Of a DNA stretch of 64,000 bases, positions 41,263 to 51,274 are shown piece after piece. The stretch covers positions 1,390,001-1,454,000 of the forward strand of contig CP106741.1 of assembly GCA_030323305.1 (NCBI GenBank). Direction: 5' to 3'. The stretch is from Paenibacillus sp. CC-CFT747. Its GTDB lineage: Bacteria; Bacillota; Bacilli; Paenibacillales; NBRC-103111. Numbering within the stretch: the first letter of the stretch is position 1; every line of letters starts with the position of its first letter. A model generated the notes under the pieces. That model searched no databases and was not told the origin of the DNA. It was given only the letters and a program-made list of their open reading frames with translations. The translations under genes and the position numbers were made by a program.

Positions 41263-42144
41263 TTACCCCTTCACGGCTCCGATCATAACCCCTTTTACGA
41301 AATACTTCTGAACAAAGGGATACAGCACGAGGATCGGCACCGAGGCGACCATAATCGTCGCATACTTGATCGTCTCGCCGATCTGAAACTGCTCGGCGGC
41401 CGCGGCTCCGGACGACATGGTGTCCGTATTGTTCGCGATCAGAATCTCCCGCAGGATCAGCTGCAGCGGGAACAGCTCGCGGTCCTTGAGGAAGATGGAG
41501 GCATAGAACCAGCCGTTCCACTTCTCGACCGAGTAATACAGAATCATGACGGCGATCACCGGCATGGACAGCGGAATGATGATTTTGAACAGAATGGTGA
41601 AATGGTTCGCTCCGTCCATTTTGGCGGATTCCTCGAGGCTCTCCGGCACCGCCTGGAATGCCGTGCGCATGATGATCAGGTTAAAGGTGTTCACGGTGAA
41701 CGGAATGATCGTCGCCCATAAGGAATCGATCAGACCCACGCCCTTCACCACCAGGTAGAGCGGGATCAGCCCGCCGCTGAAGAACATGGTGAGCACGATG
41801 ACGAAGATGAACACTTTGTTCCATAGGACGTTTTTGCGGGAGAGCACGTAAGCCCCGAGGGACGTCACCAGCAGATTCAAGGTCACCCCGCAGACAAGGA
41901 TGAACAAGGTATTGCGGTAGCCCTTCAGAATCGCCGGGTTGTCGAACACGCTCTTGTAGGCGTCCAGCGAGAACCCGAGCGGCTTCATAAGAAGCCCCTT
42001 GTGGCTGATCAGCTGTCCGGCGTCGCTTAAGGAAGCGAAGATGACGTACAGAAGCGGATATAACGTGACAATGACGAGAAGGATCAGGACGGTGTGCACC
42101 AAGATAGTGAATATCCGGTCTCCGGCTCCGTAGCGGGTGGTCAT
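41263..42144 (-). CDS. Carbohydrate ABC transporter permease (LplC-like)
   Basis: A 293-residue permease with six hydrophobic helices and the EAA-type cytoplasmic loop ESLEESAKMDGANHFTILFKIIIPLSMP. The C-terminal end (LYPFVQKYFVKGVMIGAVKG) is the hallmark of the LplC/YtcP group of the CUT1 family. Last gene of a binding-protein, LplB, LplC operon. No ATPase gene is present, as usual in this family, where a shared MsmK-like ATPase is used. Confidence 0.9.
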   Translation of the reverse strand: MTTRYGAGDRIFTILVHTVLILLVIVTLYPLLYVIFASLSDAGQLISHKGLLMKPLGFSLDAYKSVFDNPAILKGYRNTLFILVCGVTLNLLVTSLGAYVLSRKNVLWNKVFIFVIVLTMFFSGGLIPLYLVVKGVGLIDSLWATIIPFTVNTFNLIIMRTAFQAVPESLEESAKMDGANHFTILFKIIIPLSMPVIAVMILYYSVEKWNGWFYASIFLKDRELFPLQLILREILIANNTDTMSSGAAAAEQFQIGETIKYATIMVASVPILVLYPFVQKYFVKGVMIGAVKG

Positions 42145-42157
42145 GTCGGTTCCCCCT

Positions 42158-43138
42158 TTACCATAGGCTGTTCTCGCTTACCCGGCGGCTTATCTTGTTG
42201 GCCAGAATGAGCAGGGTCAGGTTGATTACCGAGTTGAACAGCCCCACCGCCGAGCTGTAGCTCCAGCCGAACTCCAGAAGCCCTTTGCGGTACACGAACG
42301 AAGAAATGACATCCGCCGTGTCGTAGGTGCTCGGGTTATAGAGCAGAATGATCTTCTCGAAGCCGACGTTCAGCATGTTCCCCATGCGGAGGATGAACAT
42401 GATGACAATCGTCGGCAGAATGCCCGGAAGGGTAATGTTCCAGATCTGCTTCCAGCGGCTGGCCCCGTCGATGCGGGCGGCTTCGTACTGCTCCTGGTCG
42501 ATGCTCATAAGGGCCGCGATGTAGATGATGGATTCCCAGCCGATCTTCTGCCAAATCTCCGAGAGGATGTAGATGGAACGGAACATTTCCGGCTTCTGCA
42601 GCATGGCCTTGTCGTCGAACCCGAGGTAGGTGAACAAGGTATTGATGATCCCGCCGCTGTTCGTAAAATCCTTGATCATCCCGCAGATGACGATCAGGGA
42701 GATGAAGTACGGCATATACGTCACCGTCTGCACGAACCGTTGAAACTTCCGGTTCCTCAGCTCGTTGATGAGGATGGCGAGAATAATGGGCATCGGAAAC
42801 TCAAAGCAGAGCGCGTACAGCGAGATGATGACGGTGTTCTTCAGAATCCTCCAGAAATAATAGCTCCCAAAGAAATCCTGAAAATGCCGCAGCCCCACCC
42901 ACTCGCTTCCAAGAATCCCCTTGATCGGGGTGTATTCCTTGAAGGCGATCACCGCCCCGTACATGGGGGCATAGTGGAAGATGACATAGTAAGCGATGAC
43001 GGGAATCATCATGAGATACAAATACTTGTTAAGCTTAAAATCGCGCGTGAACCGGGCGCCGAAGGACAGGCTGCGCGGCTTGGCGGCCCGGCCGAGGGCT
43101 TCCTTGCCCGGCGGATTCCAATTCAGTTCCTTCTGCAT
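42158..43138 (-). CDS. Carbohydrate ABC transporter permease (LplB-like)
   Basis: A 326-residue permease with a long basic N-terminus (GKEALGRAAKPRSLSFGARFTRDFKLNKYLYLMMIPVIAYY), six helices and the EAA loop QYEAARIDGASRWKQIWNITLPGILP. GGGAGG lies six bases before ATG 43138, better than 43153. LplB proteins start with such a tail. It partners the LplC-like permease 13 bases downstream. Confidence 0.9.
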   Translation of the reverse strand: MQKELNWNPPGKEALGRAAKPRSLSFGARFTRDFKLNKYLYLMMIPVIAYYVIFHYAPMYGAVIAFKEYTPIKGILGSEWVGLRHFQDFFGSYYFWRILKNTVIISLYALCFEFPMPIILAILINELRNRKFQRFVQTVTYMPYFISLIVICGMIKDFTNSGGIINTLFTYLGFDDKAMLQKPEMFRSIYILSEIWQKIGWESIIYIAALMSIDQEQYEAARIDGASRWKQIWNITLPGILPTIVIMFILRMGNMLNVGFEKIILLYNPSTYDTADVISSFVYRKGLLEFGWSYSSAVGLFNSVINLTLLILANKISRRVSENSLW

Positions 43139-43216
43139 GCTGCTCCCTCCCATCCCGTTCCGTTATCCGGCAGCCGTGAGGCAAAGGGGCGGAAGCCCGC
43201 CCCCGCCTTACCGGCT

Positions 43217-44854
43217 TTAGCGTTTGTTGTAGCGGTCCAGAGCGGCCTGCTTGATCTGAATGGCGCGGTCCAGCTTAACGGATTTGAATTTTTCCACGTA
43301 TTTGTCGAAGGCGTCGACCGGCTCGGTGCCGAGGATGATCTTGAGCGTCATTTCATCGACCAGCGTGTTCAGGTCGGTCATGATCTTGCCAAGCTCCGTG
43401 CTCTCTTCCGGCGTGGCGGTGATGGCCGGCAGCTTATGCTTGTCGACGTCGGTCTTCTGCCACTGGGTGATCGCTTCCCGTTGGGAAGGCAGGCCCAGAT
43501 ACTGCTCAATGTACCGTTTATCCTGCACGAACGGACCGTTGTAGTTGCCCCGGATATAGAGGGACATCGCCTGGGCCGGAGCCAGCTTATCCGGATTCTT
43601 CAGAAGCAGATCGGTATATTTCGGATAGCCGTTCTCCATCTTGTAGGAGGTTCCCTCGGTTCCGAAGTTGAAGAACATGTGGCCTTCCTCGGTATAGCCG
43701 TAATCGAGCATTCTCGCGGCGAGCTCGGCGTTCTTCGAGGTGGCCGTGATCGCCACCTGGCCGCCCGGCGAGTAGGCGGCGTCTTTCTGTCCGTAGAACG
43801 GGGTATCCCCTTCTTCACCACCGGATAAGGCGCTCCCACGAGCAGGGCTTTCGGGTCTTTGGCCGTGAGAATCGGCATCCACTTGCCGATGCCGCCTCCC
43901 GCATTGTTCACGGTCGCGCCCGTCGCGCCGGACGATATGTTGGCATCGAGAGCCTTCTGGTCCACCGTGGCGAAGTTCTTGTCGATCAAGCCTTCCTCGT
44001 ACCATTTGCGGAAGGTGGCGAGGAACTCCTTGTACCCCTTCTCCGCCGGCCCGAACTTGATCGCGCCGTTGTCCAGATAGAAATCACGGGTGACGCCGAA
44101 CGCCCCCGCGAAGGCCCCGTTGCCCAGCTCATTGAACGGGCGCGGCGCGCTGATGACGGAGAAGGCGGCCGCCGCGGCTTTTTCTCCTTGAAGGCCTTCA
44201 GGGTGGTGTACCAGTCGTCGATCGTCTGCGGAATCGGAAGACCGAGCTCATCCAGCCAGTCTTTGCGGAGAATCGGCCCCTGGTAAACCCTCAGGTAGTC
44301 GTCGCCGCGGATAAAAGGAAACGCATAGTAGCTGCCGTTGTCCGTCTTGACCTGCTTGTCGATCTCGGGATGCTCCTTCAAATATTTTTTCAGGTTGGGG
44401 GCGTACTTGTCGATCACATCGTTCAGCTTGAGAATGTAGCCGTCCTTGATGGCCTTCTCCGGCCCCCGGGGAAAGCCCCGAGCCAGTCGTATTCGATCAT
44501 ATCGGGAAGCTCACCCGAAGCGAGCAGAACGTTCAGCGCTTCCTTCGCCTGGTTCGTCGGTGGTGCCGAGAACTTCAGGGGAACGCCGGTCTTCTTCTGC
44601 CAGTCTTGGAAGAAGGGAACGTCGGCATGGGCCGATTTCACCCCGGTCAGGTTGCCGGCGAGCTCGCTCCAGTAGGTGAGGGTTTTGGAGGATTTCAAGG
44701 GATAGGTGGTGGCGCCCGCCGGTGCGGCGCTGCTGTCGGGACCCGTTGAAGGAGCGGGATCTGCGCTTTTGGAAGAAGAGCAGGCTGCCGCCAGACTACC
44801 CGTCAAGGTAGTGAGGACAAGCATGGATAAGAGCTTGCGTCGGTTGGACTTCAT
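43217..44854 (-). CDS. Extracellular solute-binding lipoprotein of the Lpl transporter (three frame breaks as sequenced)
   Basis: A 546-residue sugar-binding lipoprotein after repair, the usual size for LipO/LplA. Signal peptide with lipobox GSLAAAC (Cys about 25), then TLTYWSELAGNLTG and the substrate cleft residues of family 1 binding proteins. Breaks lie at 44461-44467, T run 44179-44183 and four C 43807-43810; one base each. Start ATG 44854 has AGGAGGT. Substrate may be an oligosaccharide; no glycoside hydrolase is beside it. Confidence 0.88.
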
Positions 44855-45022
44855 CTCTATGACCTCCTGTAGTTCCGGGATGGACCGGTTGTCCGGGGAT
44901 CTCCCCCATGCCTCCACTTTATGATAGCGCTTACGTAAATTCCATCGCTGATTTCGCCAATTCCGTCTTGAAAAGCTCCCGGGCCCTTCTTCAAAATATC
45001 CAATTCCATCAGCAAAACCGCC

Positions 45023-45048
45023 AAAAAAACCGCGGCCTCACCGCGGTT
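45023..45048 (-). terminator. Terminator of the AraC sensor gene
   Basis: ACCGCGG / CCGCGGT around CCTCA, then seven T on the minus strand. Confidence 0.85.
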
Positions 45049-45083
45049 CTCTCCGGCAGCCCGGGCCCCAGCCGCCCTCCTGT

Positions 45084-47460
45084 CTATTCCTTCGTCCGGT
45101 GATAGGACTCCAGCGCCTCCTTGAATTTGCCCGGGGTGAGGCCCTCGGTTTTCTTAAAGGCGCGGATGAAGGCGTTCGTGTCGTTGAAGCCGACACAGGA
45201 AGCGGCTTCCCCACGCTCTTGGTCTTCATCAACACCTTCGCCTGCTCCACCCGGACCTTGTTGATGTAATCGAGGAGGCCCTCCCCGTTCCATCCTTGAA
45301 CAGCTTGGACAGGTAGGTCGGCTTGCGGTCGAACTGCTGGCCGATCATCGTCACGTTCAGGTTCGGATCACGGTAATGGCCCTCGATAAACGCCTTCACT
45401 TCCTCAATCAGCTCGCTCAAGCCCTTCTGGCGGGACTGCTGGAGCGCTTGTCTCCGTCTTTCTCCGGTAAATTCGCAAACCTCCCGCAGAAGCAGAGTCA
45501 GCCCCTCGTGCATTTCGCCCACGGTCCCGCCCGTAAGAAGCGGTTCCAGCGGCTTCGGCCCCCGCTGCAGGAAGCTCTCTCCTGCTCTCCGGTCTCGCCG
45601 ATCGTCTTCAGCATCGTGCTGACGAGGTCCATCATGAGCAGCCGGGCAAGGAGAACGGAGACTCCCGGCCGCTTCACGTTGCGCTCGATGATGTCATGGA
45701 GCAGGGCCTCCGCCTTCTCCGTTTCCCCGAGCTTCACATGGCCCATCAGCTGCTGCTCGACCTGCAGGGGATAATAGTAGCCGTTCTCCGTCTCGCGCGT
45801 CCGGTTGGGGCGGATCTCCCCATAGGAAAGAATCTCCTTGCGCCCCATCACCAGCTTGTATTCCATCGCGTCCACCGCTTCGGTGAAGGCGCGGGCTATG
45901 CCCGCCAGCCCGCTGTGAATCCCGCCGATCGAGACGGTCAGGTGGATGTGGTACTGGGCCGCCAGGAAAGCCTGCGCTTCCCGGGCGATGCGGAGCAGCT
46001 CCTCCTGCTGCTTGCTCCGGTCCTCCATGGTCAAATTCACGAGGCAGGCGAGCATTTCGTCCACCTCGGCGGCATAGCCCGCATTGTTCTGGTTAGCCAA
46101 CTCTTCCATGACGTTCATCACGATAAAATGCAGCAGCTTCCACCGGTTTCCTTCGTCGCTGTCCGGGAAGCGTTCGAAGAAAGCACCGCTTTCCTCGACG
46201 ACCAGGAGCAGGACGCCGAAATCGTCGGATTCGAATTTCATGCCGAAGGTCGTCAGTGCCTCCGCGACCGGAATCTCGCTCCCCGCCTCCCGCGCAGAAG
46301 GCGGGTGATGAAATTCGACCGGAGCACATGACGCTGCTGCTCCATCCTCATCCGGATCTGGTCCACCTCGAGCAGCGTGCGGTCCACCGCCTCCTGCAGA
46401 AAGCGGAATTCGTTATACGGCTGCGTGGATTGGGACGCGCTCTGCCGGGAAAAGGCCTGAACGAGCCGGCGCACCGGATGATAGTTCATCCTCAGGAACA
46501 CGGTCATGAGGAGACCGCCCCCGAGCAGGCTGACCGCCATGCTCATGAAGGTCAGCCTGCGGACATGCTCGGCCTTGCTCCAATACAGGCTGCGCGGGAC
46601 CATCGAGACATATTGGAGACCCGAGCGTGCCGAATCGATCTTCATGACCTCGAATTCTTCCCCTTCGGGACTCTTATACAGCAGCTTCGAAGAATCGGCC
46701 AAGGCGTCGATCGGCCAGCTGTCGCCGGCGGAATCGGAGTTCGAGACGAGCACCTGGTTTTCCTGGTTGAGAATAAAGACATGGCCCTTGTTAAAAAGCT
46801 CGACGTTGCGGATCGCCCCGAGAATACGGGCCTGGTCGATCATGATGACATTGGAGGCCGAGGGCCCGTCCTTCTCCATCGGATACGAGCTGACATAGGC
46901 GACCGTTTTTTCCAGCTTGCCGTCATCGGTGATCCGGTACATGGGCACGAAGCCCCGGTTGTTCGTCCGCTTAAGCAGGGAGCTCCAAGCGCTAAAGGGA
47001 AACCGTTCGGTCTTATGGAGGGTTGCGTAGGCGAACGCCCCTCCCCGGACCGTGCCCGGAAGAATGACCTTGTCGTCCCCATTCAAGTATAGATAGAACA
47101 GATCAATGAAGGAGTAAGACGTTTTGTAGACTTTAAGCTCCTGGGAAATCTGGTACAGGTCGTATTCGTAATCCTTCGGGAACACCTCATATTTGTTGGA
47201 AAAAGCACTTCCTGCACCTTCAGGTTCCAGGTCATCTCGAGGTTAAGCCGCTCCATCGTCTGGAACTGGTTGTCCATGACCTCGCGTACCTGCTTGAGCA
47301 GCGATTCGTTCGCCGAGTCAATCTCTTCCTTCAGCGTCCGGCTGGATTCGAAATAGACGAGGATCCCGATGATCACGGGAAGAAGCAGGATAACGGCGTA
47401 GGACAGGAACCAGGTCAGCACGATACTGCGTTTGTTGAACGAAAACCGAAGCCCCTGCAT
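45084..47460 (-). CDS. Membrane-bound AraC family sensor-regulator (five frame breaks as sequenced)
   Basis: A 793-residue one-protein signalling system after repair. Membrane helix (WFLSYAVILLLPVIIGILVYF), a large extracellular sensor region, second helix (LTFMSMAVSLLGGGLLMTVFL), a cytoplasmic linker with a degenerate GGDEF-like module (HIHLTVSIGGIHSGLAGI) and two helix-turn-helix motifs at the C-terminus (VTMIGQQFDRKPTYLSKLFKD; EAASCVGFNDTNAFIRAFKKTEGLTPGKF). Breaks lie at 47200-47204, 46289-46291, 45581-45582, 45287-45291 and 45209-45212. It lies just upstream of the Lpl transporter operon and likely turns it on when its sugar is outside. Confidence 0.88.
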
Positions 47461-47526
47461 CCGGCTCCTCCCTTCTTCCCCTAACCATCCGGCGGATGGC
47501 GGACGTAAGCGTTTACCCCGAACAAA

Positions 47527-47573
47527 CGAAAAAATAAAGACAGGCAAAGCGCGGGCGCTTTCCTGTCTTTATT
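47527..47573 (-). terminator. Terminator of the membrane protein gene at 47707
   Basis: AATAAAGACAGG / CCTGTCTTTATT with inner AAAGCGC/GCGCTTT, then TTTTTT on the minus strand. Confidence 0.85.
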
Positions 47574-47706
47574 GTAGAGACTGCGGGAGGATGGAGTCAA
47601 TCGGTAAAGCCAGGGGGAACAACCCTTACGGAGAATCTTTCCTATAAAGAAGATTAGGGCCGGGAAGATACGGACTGCTTCCGGCGGGGAGGGCTTACGA
47701 CAAGGA

Positions 47707-48255
47707 TTAAACCCTCCCGGTGCCGGCTTTAGGTTTAGGCTGGCGCGGCCACAGGCTGTAGCTGAAAGAGATCAGGAAGTCGAGACCGAGCACAAGGGTC
47801 CAGATGCGGATCACCTTCAGAAGAGATTCGGTGGAGGCTTCATCGGCGAGGAACATCATGCCGTACAGCAGGCCGCAGCCGATGATCCAGGCGGCCGCAT
47901 GAAGCAGCCACCCGGATCTTTCGTGCCGGGCGTGCTCCGCGCCGTATTTCTTGACGGGAGCGGGGCCACCGGCCAACCAGTGCGCGAAGCGAAGGTCGGC
48001 CCAGCGGATCATCCGGCTGCCGAAGGCAAGCGACCCGCCGATATAGACGGCCGAAAGCCCGTGTGCCCAGCCTGCGGTTCCTCCGTTCCGAAGATCGGCG
48101 TAAGCCGTAAGAAGAATAACCAGGTCGATAACCGGGGTGCAGGCGAGAAGCACTACCCCGAGCTTCGGGCGGCGGAGCAGGTACCGGCAGGCCAGACCCG
48201 CGGCGACGAACACCCAGAAGGCGATCTCACTTCCAATCAGGAGAGCGGGAATCAA
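47707..48255 (-). CDS. Integral membrane protein, unknown function
   Basis: A 182-residue protein with about five hydrophobic helices: SEIAFWVFVAAGLACRYLL, KLGVVLLACTPVIDLVILLTAYADL, GLSAVYIGGSLAFGSRMI, WLLHAAAWIIGCGLLYGMM and the C-terminal WTLVLGLDFLISFSYSLW. It ends in a basic tail (RQPKPKAGTGRV). No recognised motif. It is divergent from a TetR repressor with overlapping promoters, so the repressor probably controls it. YmcC-like proteins in Bacillus have a similar arrangement. Confidence 0.72.
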   Translation of the reverse strand: MIPALLIGSEIAFWVFVAAGLACRYLLRRPKLGVVLLACTPVIDLVILLTAYADLRNGGTAGWAHGLSAVYIGGSLAFGSRMIRWADLRFAHWLAGGPAPVKKYGAEHARHERSGWLLHAAAWIIGCGLLYGMMFLADEASTESLLKVIRIWTLVLGLDFLISFSYSLWPRQPKPKAGTGRV

Positions 48256-48303
48256 GGGGCTTCCTCCTTTTTAGTACAATCGTATTATTAAAAGCCATGG
48301 TTT

Positions 48304-48342
48304 ATTATAGCACTTCCGTATTAAAAAACAATAGGCTACAAT
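48304..48342. promoter_or_regulatory. Overlapping divergent promoters of membrane protein and tetR
   Basis: Minus: TTGTTT (48331-48326), 16 bases, TATAAT (48309-48304). Plus: TACAAT at 48337-48342. The -35 of one lies five bases from the -10 of the other. Confidence 0.7.
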
Positions 48343-48348
48343 AAAGCC

Positions 48349-48951
48349 ATGCCGAAACTAGTGGATCACCGCAAACGAAGAGAGCTCCTGGCCCAGGCGG
48401 CCTGGCGCGTCATAAGAAGAGCCGGCCTCGACGGTTTGTCCGTTCGGACCGTGGCCGAGGAGGCGGGGATGTCGCTTGGCTCCCTGCGCCATTACTTTGG
48501 CAGCCAGGCGGAGCTGCTCGCCTTCTCCATGCGGCTCGTCTCCGAGCAGGCGACCCGGCGCATCGAAGGCCTCCCCTACACCGGCGAGCCGCGGGCGGAC
48601 ATTCTCCTGATCATCGCGGAGCTGCTGCCCCTCGACGAGGTGCGCCGGGAGGAAGCCGAGGTGTGGCTCGCGTTCGCGGCCAAAGCCGTCTCGGATCCGG
48701 CGATCGGAGAGCTGTACCGCGAGGTGCACGAGCAGCTGTACGCCGGCTTCCGCCGGATGCTGGAGGGACTGGCCGCCGTAGGGCTCGCGAAGCCGGGTCT
48801 CCGCCTCGAGACGGAGACGAAGCGGCTTCATGCCCTGGTCGACGGGCTCGTCCTTCACCATGCGGCGGCTCCGGAGCGGGTCGCCTCCGAGGACATGCTG
48901 GCCGCGGTCACGCTGCATCTCGACAGTCTTCTCGAGCAGCCGGCCGAATAG
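48349..48951 (+). CDS. TetR/AcrR family regulator, possibly leaderless
   Basis: A 200-residue TetR protein: GLDGLSVRTVAEEAGMSLGSLRHYFGSQAELL is the helix-turn-helix; the C-terminal domain resembles BetI-type members. The -10 TACAAT ends at 48342, only six bases before ATG 48349, so transcription likely starts at or near the A of ATG, with no ribosome site (none is visible). It probably represses the divergent membrane protein gene and itself. Confidence 0.85.
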   Translation: MPKLVDHRKRRELLAQAAWRVIRRAGLDGLSVRTVAEEAGMSLGSLRHYFGSQAELLAFSMRLVSEQATRRIEGLPYTGEPRADILLIIAELLPLDEVRREEAEVWLAFAAKAVSDPAIGELYREVHEQLYAGFRRMLEGLAAVGLAKPGLRLETETKRLHALVDGLVLHHAAAPERVASEDMLAAVTLHLDSLLEQPAE

Positions 48952-49066
48952 GCTGCCGACGGAGGCGGGAGAGACGTCGAAGGAATGGCGCTCCTTCGAT
49001 CACCGGCAGTCCGGGTTCGGGTTCCTTCCCAGCTGGACGCCACCCCAAGCCGCCATAACCTTGCAT

Positions 49067-49108
49067 AACCCGATTGCCTCCGCAAGGAAGCGCTCGGGTT
49101 ATTATTTT
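49067..49108 (+). terminator. Terminator of the tetR gene at 48349
   Basis: AACCCGA / TCGGGTT around 20 bases, followed by ATTATTTT. Confidence 0.7.
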
Positions 49109-49112
49109 AAAT

Positions 49113-50032
49113 TCACACTTCATATAACTTCGCCAGCTCCGCCACGTGCCGGCGCACTTCCTCCCGCACCTCCGGCGGTCCCAGCACCGTCACCAAGGAA
49201 CTATAGCTGAGAATGCTCCGGACCGCTTTGTCCAGGGAGGAATAGCTCGCGTTCACCGACACGGAGCCGTCCGGATGGCTGGTCACCGGATCATAACCGA
49301 ACTCGTCCCGGACCCGGGTTCTCACAGAGGGATGAAAATGAAGCTCCGCCTTCACCCTGGCGAAGTCAGCCTTGGCCATAAACTGCCTCTCGACATCCTC
49401 CAGGGTGTAATCGCGGCGGACGAACGCTTCGAACAGGACCTCCAGGTTCGTCATCCGAGACAGCCGGAAGACCCGATAATCGGAGCGGCTCCGGCAGTAT
49501 CCGTACAGATACCAGATGTAGCCCTTCAGAAAAAGCCCCATCGGCTCCATCGTGCGGACCGTTTCCGCTCCCCGGTTATCCCAATAGCCGAACCTCACGA
49601 GACGCAGCTCCTTCATCGCCTTCCGGAGCGGACCTATCTTCTCCTTATCGTTCGGAACCGGGCTAAAATCCAAATCCACGTTGCCCGCTTTGCCGGAGCC
49701 CCTTCTCCCGAAGCCAGGGCACCTATCCGCTCCAGCAGGCGGTCGAGCTCGGTGCTTTCGGTCGCGGACCGGGCTCCGCGAAGGGCGCTGATGATGGAGG
49801 AGAAGTCGTCCATGGACAAGAGCTGCTTGTCGAGGCGGTACCCCGGCATAATCTCATAGCCTCCGTCCGAACCGGCAAACGATACAATCGGAATGCCCGC
49901 GAGGTTAATCGCCTCCATATCCCGGTAGATGGTGCGAGGGGTCACTTCGAAGCGCTCGGCCAGCTCGGCTGCGCTCACACGGGTCTTATTCAATAAAGTC
50001 ATCGTGATGGCAAGCAGCCGGTCTAGCTTCAT
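49113..50032 (-). CDS. YafY-like HTH and WYL domain regulator (one frame break as sequenced)
   Basis: A 306-residue regulator after repair. The N-terminal DeoR/YafY winged helix is MKLDRLLAITMTLLNKTRVSAAELAERFEVTPRTIYRDMEAI; the middle WYL domain has IWYLYGYCRSRSDYRVFRLSRM; a WCX-like C-terminal domain follows. The frame breaks at four C (49699-49702); one base gives EGGSGKAGNVDLDFSPVPN. It is third in a run with an AlkZ-like gene and an epoxide hydrolase; 36 bases separate it from the former. WYL proteins often bind nucleic acids or small ligands. Confidence 0.87.
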
Positions 50033-50068
50033 GCGGTTTTCTCCTTACGAATGGTTTAGGCTCTGCAT

Positions 50069-51229
50069 TCATTCCTTTACGGGATTGGCCCAAAGGAATT
50101 CCGGCGCTTCTTCCTCGGCAGCCCACCCGAGCAGCCGGCGCCCCTCGCTTTCGATCTCCTCCCGCTGCCCGGAACGGAGAGGAGCGAAGGGCTCCACGGT
50201 GAGAAGGGCTTTTCCTTTCGCCCGTTCAATCCGCCACGTTCCGGCAACGAACCCGTCCACCAGAAAGGTGGAGTGCACGAGCCCATTACGGGTAATCACC
50301 CGCTTGCGTTCTTCTTCCCCGATAATCCGCGAACGGTCGGCGTGGGAAAGTAGACTATTGTCGAACTCTCCCATAAACCCGACGGGAACCGGCGTATCCT
50401 CTTCCGGCCGGGGAGCGTCCGGGAGGTCGAACAGCTCCACGCCGTTCTCATCCAGGAAGACCGACAGCCTCGGACGCAGCTTCTCCATTTCCGGACCGAG
50501 CCGGGCAAGGCCCGACCAGGCCTGCACATCCTTAACGGAGGCTGGGCCGAAGGCCGCCAGGTACCGGAGAATCCACCTGGCCGGGTCCGGTACCCCGGCA
50601 AGCGGCCTGCCCAGCCACGATTCGGCGGACGTGTGCACGGCCTGGCCGCTCCGGCCCCAGAGGCCGCGCGGCGGGAGCTGGACGAGCGGCACGAAGGTGC
50701 GCACCGCCGCACAGAGGGCGGCCGCATCCCGGCCGGGCCACCGGTCCTGGAGCCGCTTGCCCAGCTCCTGGAAGGAAAGCGGCTCCTCCTCGACCCGGCG
50801 GCGTCCCTCCCGGGCCAGCTCCTCGCGTTCCAGCCCTTCGAGGTACCGGCTGTGCTGGCTTCCCTTCAGGCCGCGGTCCAGCGCGGCCTGCACCCAGGGG
50901 CGCAGCTCCCCGGCGTCCGCAGCGGACACCAGGTGAAGGGTGGAGCGCATCAGGGCGAGGCGGACCGCCTTCCTCTCCTGGATAAGCCCGCTCAACTCCT
51001 CGTGGCGGAAGTTCTGTAGTCTTGCCCAAAGCGCATAATACGGCGCGGTCGGCGACTGTGCCTGAAGCCCGGCCAAGTGTTCAACCGCTTCCAGGGCGGA
51101 AAGCGGGGAACGGTCCAGCAGCAGCTGCCGGGCAAGCAGCGCACGGTTCAAGGCTCGGCGGCTCATGACTTTCCGGTTTGGGCTCGGACTCTTATGCGCC
51201 TGAGGGCGGACGGGTTTAGCGCGGCTCAT
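50069..51229 (-). CDS. Winged-helix DNA-binding protein, AlkZ-like (HTH_42)
   Basis: A 386-residue protein of the HTH_42/YcaQ-AlkZ superfamily. The N-terminal three-winged-helix fold shows ARQLLLDRSPLSALEAVEHLAGLQAQSPTAPYYALW, including the QAQ motif (QxQ) that in AlkZ contacts the lesion. AlkZ proteins excise crosslinked or azinomycin-damaged bases. Whether this one has glycosylase activity is not shown. It lies between an epoxide hydrolase and a WYL regulator on one strand, a combination that suits a response to DNA-alkylating epoxides. Confidence 0.8.
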   Translation of the reverse strand: MSRAKPVRPQAHKSPSPNRKVMSRRALNRALLARQLLLDRSPLSALEAVEHLAGLQAQSPTAPYYALWARLQNFRHEELSGLIQERKAVRLALMRSTLHLVSAADAGELRPWVQAALDRGLKGSQHSRYLEGLEREELAREGRRRVEEEPLSFQELGKRLQDRWPGRDAAALCAAVRTFVPLVQLPPRGLWGRSGQAVHTSAESWLGRPLAGVPDPARWILRYLAAFGPASVKDVQAWSGLARLGPEMEKLRPRLSVFLDENGVELFDLPDAPRPEEDTPVPVGFMGEFDNSLLSHADRSRIIGEEERKRVITRNGLVHSTFLVDGFVAGTWRIERAKGKALLTVEPFAPLRSGQREEIESEGRRLLGWAAEEEAPEFLWANPVKE

Positions 51230-51274
51230 GCTTAGGCCTCCTTTTAGTGGATAGGATTGCGGAAAGATGCCCCC

